Under the pieces are notes generated by a model that ran no database searches, was not told the origin of the DNA, and worked only from the letters and a program-made list of their open reading frames with translations. A stretch of 34,075 nucleotides of DNA from Candidatus Magasanikiibacteriota bacterium (GTDB lineage: Bacteria; Patescibacteriota; Patescibacteriia; Magasanikbacterales; 2-02-FULL-50-9b): NCBI GenBank assembly GCA_943349075.1, contig CALQYY010000004.1, forward strand, positions 1-34,075, given 5' to 3'. Each line of letters starts with the position of its first letter. The stretch's first letter is position 1. Positions 26,308-34,075 of this stretch are shown one piece after another. A program made the translations under genes and the position numbers.

Positions 26308-27192
26308 ATGGAAACATCAACGCCACTACATAGACCCGTGCTTCTCACTGAAGTTCGCGAATGGTTACATCCCGAACTCGGGCAGGTTGTTGTTGATGGC
26401 ACGCTCGGCGATGGGGGGCACAGCGAAATGTTTTGCGAAATGGTCGGTCCAAAAGGACTCGTGATCGGAATTGATCGCGATCCTGAGGCTCTGCCAGCTG
26501 CAAGTAATCGACTACATCGATTTGGAAATGTGTTTCGTGCGGTGCACGGCAATTTCAAGGATGCGCCACGGCTTGCACTCAGTGTAACCAAACGACCGGT
26601 TGATCGAGTTTTGCTCGATTTAGGATGGTCGACAACTCAGTTCATGGTTCGTGGTCGCGGTTTCAGTTTTTTGACCAACGAACATTTGGACATGCGGTTC
26701 GATCCGACGGAAGAGTCGGAAAGTGCTGCGGAGATTGTGAATGGCTATAAGAAGGAAGAGTTGGTGAAAATTTTCCGCTTGTACGGCGAGGAGCCACAGG
26801 CCGAGAAAATCGCCGAAGCGATTGTGCGCGCGCGTATGCGTGAGCCGATCACAACAACGCAGCAGCTCGCAAATGTGATTGTGAGTGTTGCACCTCGACA
26901 CGGAAAAATTCATCCTGCGACGCAAGTTTTTCAGGCGCTGCGAATCGCCGTGAACGACGAGCTCAGTGTTTTGCACGATGCACTCGAGGCAATCACAGAT
27001 TTTGTTCCATCGGGCGCACGAATCGGAATTATCACATTTCATTCGCTCGAAGATCGAATTGTAAAGCGTTTTGTTTCGATGCGAAAAGATGTGGTGTCGC
27101 TCACAAAAAAGCCCGTCGCACCAACGCTCGAAGAAATTCGCGACAATCCACGCTCGCGCAGCAGCAAGCTCAGAATTTTTGAAAAAAAATAA
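26308..27192 (+). CDS. rsmH: 16S rRNA (cytosine(1402)-N(4))-methyltransferase RsmH
   Basis: HRPVLLTEV, VDGTLGDGGHSE, LLDLGWSTTQF, ITFHSLEDRIVKRF. Confidence 0.98.
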   Translation: METSTPLHRPVLLTEVREWLHPELGQVVVDGTLGDGGHSEMFCEMVGPKGLVIGIDRDPEALPAASNRLHRFGNVFRAVHGNFKDAPRLALSVTKRPVDRVLLDLGWSTTQFMVRGRGFSFLTNEHLDMRFDPTEESESAAEIVNGYKKEELVKIFRLYGEEPQAEKIAEAIVRARMREPITTTQQLANVIVSVAPRHGKIHPATQVFQALRIAVNDELSVLHDALEAITDFVPSGARIGIITFHSLEDRIVKRFVSMRKDVVSLTKKPVAPTLEEIRDNPRSRSSKLRIFEKK

Positions 27193-27194
27193 GT

Positions 27195-27500
27195 ATGTCC
27201 GCACGCACCAGCAATTTCCTTGACAACAAATCCGTACGAATTTTCTTTTTCTTCCTCACACTTGTTTTGGGGGTCATTTATTTTGTACAAATCACAACAG
27301 TTTCATCACGCGGTATCGAACTTCGCAATCTTTCAAAAAAACAATCAGCACTTGCAAACGAAACCCATCGCATCGAACTATTTATTGCTGAAGAATCGTC
27401 TGCACAAAAATTGCAAAAGCGTGTTTCTGAGCTTGGACTTGTTACTGCAGGCAAAGTTGAATATCTCAAAGCTGATGGTAATTCTGTTGCGATGAAATAA
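27195..27500 (+). CDS. FtsL/DivIC-like cell division protein
   Basis: Short protein with one N-terminal transmembrane helix and a coiled-coil-like segment directly after rsmH. Confidence 0.7.
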   Translation: MSARTSNFLDNKSVRIFFFFLTLVLGVIYFVQITTVSSRGIELRNLSKKQSALANETHRIELFIAEESSAQKLQKRVSELGLVTAGKVEYLKADGNSVAMK

Positions 27501-27523
27501 GTGGTATACTGATGGCAATCCGT

Positions 27524-27898
27524 ATGTCAGTACACGCAACAATTATTAGCAAACTTTCGATCGGCTTGTTTCTTGAAATTTTTTATTTGCCCGTGTGGTG
27601 GTATTCGCGTGGGTTGGCATGGTTTTTTTCAAAACTTATTTTTTCAATACAAGATACTGCAGTTTCGGCAGGCCTTGGTCTTTGGGTAAAAAATCTTTTT
27701 GTGCCAATGTACGGACAAAATGATCTGTGGGGAAGAATCACAAGTTTTATTGTGCGATTTGTAAACATAATCGTACGCGCGCTGTGGGTTGGAATTTGGG
27801 CGCTGCTCTGTTTTATTGCGCTTTGTGTGTGGATTGCGCTACCGCCTACATTGTTTTTTGTTTTTATCAGTTCATTAATCCGACGTGCATATGTCTGA
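27524..27898 (+). CDS. Small integral membrane protein, overlapping the Clp-like gene
   Basis: Hydrophobic helices; possible TATACT -10 at 27505-27510 favours ATG 27524 over 27512; the end overlaps the next start at 27891. Confidence 0.7.
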   Translation: MSVHATIISKLSIGLFLEIFYLPVWWYSRGLAWFFSKLIFSIQDTAVSAGLGLWVKNLFVPMYGQNDLWGRITSFIVRFVNIIVRALWVGIWALLCFIALCVWIALPPTLFFVFISSLIRRAYV

Positions 27899-30620
27899 GC
27901 CGATTAGTTTGATTTTTTGCGAGCAGTGCAGCGGTACCGGAAAAATATCCGACAAAAAATGTGGTGCATGCAGCGGCAGAACTGTTGGAGGATCATCGAA
28001 CGGAATTTTTTTGTATTGGGACCTCGCCATTTCAAGTTACGAAATCATCTATCGACGCGTTGAAGAAAAATTTAACGGCGCCATAAATTTTTTGTTAGTA
28101 ATTTTAGGCTTTGGTTTGATTGCGTTTTATGTTTTTGATATTACACAATCAAATCTTATTTTGCAGATCGCATCGGTTGATTTTTGGATGTATCCGCAAC
28201 CAATGATGATCGTTTTTGTTTTTGGCGTTCTTGCGCTTTTGTTTGCAGCAATGCGCTTTGTTCGGCAGGCTCCTGAAATTAATGATGTTCCTCACCATGC
28301 ATATGCGAGCGATGAGGTGGTGCCCGATGTTGCGCAGTTATCATGGTCTGAAATTCGACGACTTTCGCCCAAAGACCAGTTAAATATCGCAACAACATTT
28401 ACTGCAGAGGCCCGCGCAGCTGTTGAGTCGGCGTATCACATCGCACTCGCACACAACGCAACATCAGTAACTCCGACACATTTGTTTGCAGCACTTCTCA
28501 AAAATGATCATGTGCAAACAATTTTCATTCGACTTCTTATCTCAACTGATGAAATTGAAAAAAAGATTGCGAGCACACTTGATGGCTCTGGCAATCAGGT
28601 TTTACCAACAATTAGTCATGAGCTTTGGCAAGTTTTGTTTGGTGCATTTGAAATATCATGGCGCATTCGAGAGCCGCGCGTTGACGTAACAGAACTTCTT
28701 CAGTCTGCTGTTGCAGCAGAGGAATCGCTTCGTGATATTTTGTTTGATTTTGAAATTAAGCAGGAGGCACTTCAAAATGTGATTCAGTGGGTGCGTGTGC
28801 GCGCACAGCTTCGCCGCAAGAGCAATGGACGTGTGCGTGGCGGACGTGGGCGCAGCAAGGGTGATACAAATCGCGCGATGACGGCAATTGCAACGCCATT
28901 TTTGAATTCGTTCAGCGAGGATTTAACGCGTGCATCGCAATGGGGCGCGCTTGAGCCGATGGTTGGAAGAGAACATGAAATCGAAGAAATTTTTCGTGTG
29001 ATGCAAGGTGGCGGAACTAGTGTTTTGCTCGTTGGTGAGCATGGCGTTGGCAAAAAAAGCATCATTCACGGCATCGCGGATCTGATGGTTTCGGAAAATG
29101 TCCCCGATGTTTTGAAGGATCGGCGCCTCATCGAATTAAATGTGTCGCGCATGCTTTCGGGCGTTGGTCCATCTGAAGCTGAAGAGCGTTTACTGACGAT
29201 GCTTAATGAACTCGAGCAAGCGGGAAATATTATTTTGGTAATTCCGTCGGTTGAAAAATTGGTTGGCATTACGATTGGGCAAGAGCAGAGCATGGATGTT
29301 GCGAGTGTGCTCACACAAGAACTTGGAAAACATGCGTTTTTAACAATTGCAACAACATCTCCTGATGCATATAATCGGGTGATTGCAAATCAGTCGCTCG
29401 GCACAGTTTTTCAGAAAATTATTGTTGAGGAAATGGCAACAAATGATGCTGTTCAGGTGCTCGAGGCAAAAGTTGGATACATGGAATACAAACATGATAT
29501 TTGGTTTTCTTACGCAGCGCTTGAACGCGCAGTGACGATGTCGCAGCGATATTTGCATGATGCGTTTTTGCCGCAAAAAGCAATTGAAATTTGTAATGAA
29601 GTTGCGCTCTATGCTCGGAATAAGCGAGGGAAAAGTGCGTTGGTAATTGCTGATGACGTTGCGGCGATCATAGCGCAAAAAACAAAAATTCCAGTGACGG
29701 CGGTGACCGAAGATGAGGGTGAGAAGCTTATGCGCCTTGAATCTGAGATGCACCAGAGAGTGATTGGTCAAGAAGAAGCGGTGACGCTTGTTGCAAATGC
29801 TTTGCGTCGGTCGCGCGCCGAAATTCGAACCGGAAAACGGCCGATTGCGAACTTCTTGTTTTTGGGTCCGACGGGTGTTGGAAAAACAGAGCTCACCAAA
29901 ACAATTGCTGAGGTGTATTTTGGAAATGAAAATCAGATGGTTCGCCTCGACATGTCTGAATATCAAGACACAAACTCGATTTATCGCTTGATCGGAACGC
30001 CAGGGCAGCAGGGCACGGGTGTTTTGACCGAGGCGATTCGCCAAAAACCATTTTCGCTTGTGCTGCTGGATGAAATCGAAAAAGCGGATCCGAATATTTT
30101 GAATCTGTTTTTGCAGGTGATGGACGATGGTCGTCTGACGGATTCGGTTGGGCGCGTGATTGATTTCACCAACTCAATTGTGATTGCAACGTCGAACGCG
30201 GGAACACAGTTTGTGCAGGATCAGATGCGTGCAGGAGTTGGGTCTGAGCAAATCAAGACGCAGCTTATCCATGGCGAGCTCAAACAACATTTCAAACCGG
30301 AGTTTTTGAATCGTTTTGATGCGATCGTTTTGTTTCATGCGCTCACTGAGGCGCAAATTGGCTCGGTTGCGCGACTTATTCTTGGGGGTATTGGTAAAAA
30401 GCTCGAAGAACGTGGTATTGTTCTTCAGGTTACCGATGGCGGAATTGCAATGCTTGCGGCTGCTGGGTTTGATCCTGAATTTGGTGCGCGTCCACTGCGC
30501 CGCGTTATCCAGGATCGTGTTGAAAACGCGATTGCAGGGCTTTTGCTTCAGAATCAGGTTCACCGAAAAGATACGATAATTGTTGATGAAAACGGAGTTC
30601 GTGTTCAAACTACTGATTAG
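27891..30620 (+). CDS. Membrane-anchored Clp/Hsp100-type AAA+ ATPase with N-terminal zinc motif
   Basis: CEQCSGTGKISDKKCGACSG; two hydrophobic helices; Clp-N-like region; D1 GEHGVGKKS; D2 GPTGVGKTEL, VLLDEIEKA, GARPLRRVIQ. Confidence 0.93.
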   Translation: MSEPISLIFCEQCSGTGKISDKKCGACSGRTVGGSSNGIFLYWDLAISSYEIIYRRVEEKFNGAINFLLVILGFGLIAFYVFDITQSNLILQIASVDFWMYPQPMMIVFVFGVLALLFAAMRFVRQAPEINDVPHHAYASDEVVPDVAQLSWSEIRRLSPKDQLNIATTFTAEARAAVESAYHIALAHNATSVTPTHLFAALLKNDHVQTIFIRLLISTDEIEKKIASTLDGSGNQVLPTISHELWQVLFGAFEISWRIREPRVDVTELLQSAVAAEESLRDILFDFEIKQEALQNVIQWVRVRAQLRRKSNGRVRGGRGRSKGDTNRAMTAIATPFLNSFSEDLTRASQWGALEPMVGREHEIEEIFRVMQGGGTSVLLVGEHGVGKKSIIHGIADLMVSENVPDVLKDRRLIELNVSRMLSGVGPSEAEERLLTMLNELEQAGNIILVIPSVEKLVGITIGQEQSMDVASVLTQELGKHAFLTIATTSPDAYNRVIANQSLGTVFQKIIVEEMATNDAVQVLEAKVGYMEYKHDIWFSYAALERAVTMSQRYLHDAFLPQKAIEICNEVALYARNKRGKSALVIADDVAAIIAQKTKIPVTAVTEDEGEKLMRLESEMHQRVIGQEEAVTLVANALRRSRAEIRTGKRPIANFLFLGPTGVGKTELTKTIAEVYFGNENQMVRLDMSEYQDTNSIYRLIGTPGQQGTGVLTEAIRQKPFSLVLLDEIEKADPNILNLFLQVMDDGRLTDSVGRVIDFTNSIVIATSNAGTQFVQDQMRAGVGSEQIKTQLIHGELKQHFKPEFLNRFDAIVLFHALTEAQIGSVARLILGGIGKKLEERGIVLQVTDGGIAMLAAAGFDPEFGARPLRRVIQDRVENAIAGLLLQNQVHRKDTIIVDENGVRVQTTD

Positions 30621-30621
30621 T

Positions 30622-31659
30622 ATGGTTGATTTTTTGATCGCCGGAGCGGCTGCAGCTGTATTATCTGCAGGGATCGCGTCTTTGCTCATACCGCTTGGGC
30701 GAAAATTACGATTAGTTGATGCCCCATTCACTGCCGCACGAAAGGTTCACAAAGAACCCATTGTTTTGATTGGTGGACTTGCAATTGTTGCTGCGGTGGT
30801 GACATCGCTTGCTGTTGCTGCAAACATTGCACCACATCTTATTCCAATTTTGAGTATTGAAAAATGGGTTGCGCTTGCTACAGCTGTTTTTGTGATCATG
30901 GTTTTTGGTGTTCTTGATGACCGGTTTAGTTTGGCGCCTAGCGTTCAAATAATAGGACCTATCATCGCTTCTATCATTATTTGTTTGTCCGGCGTTGTTG
31001 TGACAACGGTCACCAATCCGCTCGGGGGAACAATTTCTTTTTCTGAAATTCCACTGATTGCGGGCGCGATAACATTTTGTTGGCTCATGGGAATGATGTA
31101 CAGCACAAAACTTCTCGACGGCCTTGATGGGTTGTCGACAGGCTTGTCTGGAATTGGTGCTCTCATGATTTTTGCACTCACACAAACAGATCGTTTTTTT
31201 GAACCGCGCGTTGGTTTTGTTGCGGTAATTTTTGCAGGAGCATGTTTTGGTTTTTTGGTGCTAAATTTCAACCCTGCGCGCGCATTTTTAGGGGAGGGAG
31301 GCTCGCTGTTTGTTGGGCTCATGCTCGCTATTTTGGCAGTTTTGAGCGGCAGCAAAATCGCGACAGCACTTATTGTTATGGCGCTGCCTGTTATTGATGT
31401 TGCGCGCGTTATCATTTCACGCAAGCTGCGGGGCCATTCAATTTTTGTTGGCGATGATCAGCATTTGCATCATTTGTTGCTTGCGAATGGCTTGTCGCAT
31501 CGCAGTGCTGTGTTATTTTATTACGCAGTTGGCCTACTTTTTGGAATTCTCGCACTTTTTTTGCAAAGCAAGGGGAAGATTGTGTTGCTTGGCATCCTTG
31601 TTGTTTTTGGAATCGCACTCGCGCACCTGCTTAGAAATCGCAATAAGAAGGTTGTATGA
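30622..31659 (+). CDS. Polyprenyl-phosphate N-acetylhexosaminyl-1-phosphate transferase (WecA/TagO/MraY superfamily)
   Basis: RKVHKEPIVLIGGLAIV, GVLDDRFSL, LLDGLDGLSTGLSGIG, NFNPARAFLGEGGSLFVGLMLA, DDQHLHH. Confidence 0.92.
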   Translation: MVDFLIAGAAAAVLSAGIASLLIPLGRKLRLVDAPFTAARKVHKEPIVLIGGLAIVAAVVTSLAVAANIAPHLIPILSIEKWVALATAVFVIMVFGVLDDRFSLAPSVQIIGPIIASIIICLSGVVVTTVTNPLGGTISFSEIPLIAGAITFCWLMGMMYSTKLLDGLDGLSTGLSGIGALMIFALTQTDRFFEPRVGFVAVIFAGACFGFLVLNFNPARAFLGEGGSLFVGLMLAILAVLSGSKIATALIVMALPVIDVARVIISRKLRGHSIFVGDDQHLHHLLLANGLSHRSAVLFYYAVGLLFGILALFLQSKGKIVLLGILVVFGIALAHLLRNRNKKVV

Positions 31660-32144
31660 AAATGCCATGGCAAGCGCAACCAATATCGGGAGGGGTTACA
31701 AAATGGATTTTGATTCTTGGATTTACAGCATTTGCTGCGCTTTATATTTGGGGGCGCATGTATGATAGCGTGGAAGTCGAGCTCGGTGGGGAGCGATTTG
31801 TTGCGCGTATTGCGGACACGGTGGACAAACGCGCGAAAGGGCTAGGCGGTTCAGATCCGCTCGGACAGCACGAGGCAATGATTTTCGTGTTCGGCACTTC
31901 AGAATCCCACACGTTTTGGATGAAGGGCCTCACATATCCGCTTGATATTATCTGGTTCAACGAGGGAAAGATTGTTGATATTGCGCCGCGTGTACCACCA
32001 ACAAACCCTGAAGATCCGGAATCGTCATATCCACGTTATGCGCCGCGATTTGATGCAAAATATGTGATTGAAGTTCCGTCTGGTACCGCCGATCGATTGA
32101 AGCTTAAAATCGGGGATCCTGTAAAAGTGATTTTGGAGGAATAA
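31656..32144 (+). CDS. DUF192 family protein with N-terminal transmembrane helix
   Basis: RAKGLGGSDPLGQHEAMIFVFGTSESHTFWMKGLTYPLDIIWF; ATGA overlap with the upstream gene. Confidence 0.93.
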   Translation: MKMPWQAQPISGGVTKWILILGFTAFAALYIWGRMYDSVEVELGGERFVARIADTVDKRAKGLGGSDPLGQHEAMIFVFGTSESHTFWMKGLTYPLDIIWFNEGKIVDIAPRVPPTNPEDPESSYPRYAPRFDAKYVIEVPSGTADRLKLKIGDPVKVILEE

Positions 32145-32173
32145 AAAAACCGCCCCGGAGGGCGGTGTTTTTT
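32142..32173. terminator. Bidirectional intrinsic terminator
   Basis: taaaaaaACCGCCC-CGGA-GGGCGGTgtttttt between convergent genes. Confidence 0.93.
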
Positions 32174-32176
32174 GAT

Positions 32177-32485
32177 TTACGAGAGCTTTGAGATTTTAAC
32201 CTCTGTCTGGTGCTGACGGTGACCAGCTGTACGGCGATAGCGAACTTTGTTCTTAAACTTACGAACAATGATTTTGCGTGTTCGTGTGTTTGCAACAACA
32301 GTACCTGCAGCAGCTGTTTCGAGATATGGAGCACCAATTTCAAGAGATGCGCCAGTTTCGTCAGCGATGAGCAATGTCTTAAAAGAGATTGCTTCGCCTG
32401 CTTCGATGCCAGCTTTTTCGATTTTGAGTTTTTCTTCTGGGGTTACAAGGTATTGTTTGCCACCAGCTTCGATGATTGCGATCAT
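32177..32485 (-). CDS. rplU: 50S ribosomal protein L21
   Basis: MIAIIEAGGKQYLVTPEEKLKIEK...VVANTRTRKIIVRKFKNKVRYRRTAGHRQHQTEVKI. Confidence 0.97.
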   Translation of the reverse strand: MIAIIEAGGKQYLVTPEEKLKIEKAGIEAGEAISFKTLLIADETGASLEIGAPYLETAAAGTVVANTRTRKIIVRKFKNKVRYRRTAGHRQHQTEVKISKLS

Positions 32486-32511
32486 ATATAGAGGGTCAAA
32501 AAGATGTTGGA

Positions 32512-32540
32512 ATTCTATCAAAATGCGCTAGATATGTCAA
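32512..32540 (-). promoter_or_regulatory. rplU promoter
   Basis: Minus strand TTGACA (32540-32535), 17 nt, TAGAAT (32517-32512). Confidence 0.85.
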
Positions 32541-32767
32541 ATATGAGTGTTTAGGCACTATTAACAGACTACTTCGGATTTCCCGGCTTGCTTGTGCATA
32601 ACAGATATGGTATACATAGTGTAGTAGGTTACCCAATAGCCTTACCAAACGAATCGTAGTCGAGCTACAAAATTCCTTAGAGAGATCGTAAATCAACAAT
32701 CCCTCCAAGCACATTTTGCAAGCTCCTACCATTCTCGCCCAACCGCGAACCCCTAACCAACCCCCGT

Positions 32768-32800
32768 GCCCCAAACGTCGCATAACCCATGCGGCTTTTC
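32768..32800 (+). terminator. Possible + strand intrinsic terminator
   Basis: gtcgcat-aaccc-atgcggc followed by TTTTCTTTTTTT (coordinates approximate); no + strand gene upstream. Confidence 0.6.
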
Positions 32801-32805
32801 TTTTT

Positions 32806-33393
32806 TTAAACTTTCTGTCGCGCCTTAAACGCGCTTCCAAGAGTTATTTCGTCGGCATATTCAACAGAGCCACCGGACGGAATTCCAGTCGCCAGACGGC
32901 TAATTGCGAGCCCTTCGCGAGCAAGACGCTTGCTCAGATACTGCACCGTGACTTCACCCTCGATGGTTGGGTCGAGTGCAAAGATGATTTCAGTCGCGCC
33001 TGGAGCGCGTTCCATGAGCTCCGCTAGTTTCATCTGTTGGGGCATTGCGTCGATAAGCGGATCGATGACACCGCGCAGGACGTGATAGACGCCCTTGTAG
33101 GTTCCGGATTTTTCGATGGCGATTACGTCCTGCGGTTCTGCAACCACACAAATCATGGTCTGATCACGACGCGAATCTGAACAGATTTCGCACGGGGACA
33201 TGTCGGAGAAATTATGGCAGATTTCGCACGAGCGAATGTTTTGGAGCAAGTCTTCAAGCGCGCGCTCGAGGCGCACAACCTCGCCGCGCCCCGATTTGAG
33301 TAAATGAATAGTAAACCGCTGCGCAGTTTTAGGACCAACACCCGGAAGGCGTGTGAAGGCCTCAATTAATTTTTGAATTGGCTGCGCGAGCAT
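32806..33393 (-). CDS. recR: Recombination protein RecR
   Basis: LPGVGPKTAQRFTIHLL, CEICHNFSDMSPCEICSD zinc finger, Toprim segment, GIPSGGSVEYADEITLGSA. Confidence 0.97.
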   Translation of the reverse strand: MLAQPIQKLIEAFTRLPGVGPKTAQRFTIHLLKSGRGEVVRLERALEDLLQNIRSCEICHNFSDMSPCEICSDSRRDQTMICVVAEPQDVIAIEKSGTYKGVYHVLRGVIDPLIDAMPQQMKLAELMERAPGATEIIFALDPTIEGEVTVQYLSKRLAREGLAISRLATGIPSGGSVEYADEITLGSAFKARQKV

Positions 33394-33405
33394 GGCTGTG
33401 CGCTA

Positions 33406-33711
33406 CTAGCCCTTGAGTTCCGGCATCTGGAAGTCGCCGAATTTATCCTTCATTTTTTCTGCCATAACGCGATGGACTTTTTGAACAGCATCGTTCACAG
33501 CGTCGGTTACAAGACCTTCGAGGCGCTTTTGATCGCCCGGATTTAAAAGTGAAACATCAATCGAAGTTCCGGTTACTTTTTGTGCACCGTTCATGGTGAT
33601 TTTTACTTTTCCAAAACCAGCTGATCCTTCAACGCTTTCTTGAGAAAGTGTGTCCTGAATCTGCTTAGCCTGATCGCGCATGTCTTTGAACTGTTTGAGT
33701 TTTTGAAACAT
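33406..33711 (-). CDS. ybaB: YbaB/EbfC family nucleoid-associated protein
   Basis: KVKITMNGAQKVTGTSIDVSLL, VTDAVNDAVQKV. Confidence 0.93.
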   Translation of the reverse strand: MFQKLKQFKDMRDQAKQIQDTLSQESVEGSAGFGKVKITMNGAQKVTGTSIDVSLLNPGDQKRLEGLVTDAVNDAVQKVHRVMAEKMKDKFGDFQMPELKG

Positions 33712-33712
33712 A

Positions 33713-34075
33713 TTAGTGTTGTTTATGAATTGAATCTAAATTGCGGAAGTTCGCCGTTGCATCGTTAAAGTACAGCTGAACGATGCCTGTTGGACCGTTA
33801 CGATGTTTAGCGATGTGAATTTCCGCGAGATGTTTTTCTTCCTGCGAAATTTCCTCAGGCCGATAGTTTCTATCGGTTGCTTTTCGATAAATAAACATAA
33901 CGATATCCGCATCTTGCTCAATACTACCACTTTCACGCAAATGCATCAGCTTTGGAATCGCCGGCTTGCTTTGTTCAACGGCACGCGCAAGCTGCGAAAG
34001 CGCGATCACCGGAACGTTGAGCTCACGCGCCAAACTTTTGAGTCCACGCGTAATTTCAGCAACTTCTTGCACACG
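33713..34075 (-). CDS. dnaB: Replicative DNA helicase DnaB, C-terminal part, truncated by the window edge
   Basis: [61 protein letters not shown]. Confidence 0.96.
   Translation of the reverse strand, partial: RVQEVAEITRGLKSLARELNVPVIALSQLARAVEQSKPAIPKLMHLRESGSIEQDADIVMFIYRKATDRNYRPEEISQEEKHLAEIHIAKHRNGPTGIVQLYFNDATANFRNLDSIHKQH

Noticed and set aside
26620-27204. 194-aa minus-strand ORF antisense to rsmH
   Set aside because: Entirely overlaps rsmH; no promoter, SD or family signature.
29340-30044. 234-aa minus-strand ORF antisense to the Clp-like gene
   Set aside because: Frame shadow of a strongly supported CDS; composition is atypical and no domain is recognisable.
32496-32840. 114-aa minus-strand ORF upstream of rplU
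   Set aside because: Overlaps the recR 3' end and the rplU promoter; protein is low quality and unlike any family.
1-34075. CRISPR array, tRNA/rRNA genes, transposases, prophage genes
   Set aside because: No regularly spaced direct repeats, cloverleaf sequences or recognisable mobile-element proteins seen.
1-34075. Alternative genetic code with UGA recoded
   Set aside because: TGA terminates several well-aligned genes at expected ends (for example dnaJ and uvrB), with no in-frame TGA needed in conserved proteins.

Overview
The window is about 34 kb of compact bacterial chromosome with standard stop usage. Gene content and reduced protein forms suggest Candidatus Patescibacteria/CPR; this is inference and no rRNA is present to confirm it. 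Housekeeping genes recognised: dnaJ, an RNase HI-family gene, recJ, lepA, murJ, a beta-CASP metallo-beta-lactamase RNase, uvrB, a SanA/YdcF-like (DUF218) gene, a shortened uvrA, an RlmD/TrmA-family methyltransferase, a shortened uvrC, mraZ-rsmH-ftsL-like, a membrane-anchored Clp-type AAA+ protein, a WecA/MraY-like transferase, a DUF192 protein, rplU, recR, ybaB and the 3' part of dnaB. Between them lie several accessory genes on the + strand. Each looks like a self-contained unit (promoter, 5'UTR hairpin, strong Shine-Dalgarno, ORF, intrinsic terminator), unlike the housekeeping genes, several of which look leaderless. Most notable: (1) a 1.2-kb-codon surface protein with LamG-like, FN3-like, SGNH-hydrolase, chitobiase-C-like and peptidoglycan-binding regions; (2) a transmembrane Clp-like ATPase with a DnaJ-type zinc motif and a degenerate D1 ATPase site; (3) the solitary cassette genes; (4) a nested ~145-nt inverted-repeat element at 17665-17809; (5) an unlisted 29-aa leaderless transmembrane microprotein upstream of recJ; (6) a four-repeat MraZ operator. 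No tRNA, rRNA, CRISPR array or transposase was found.
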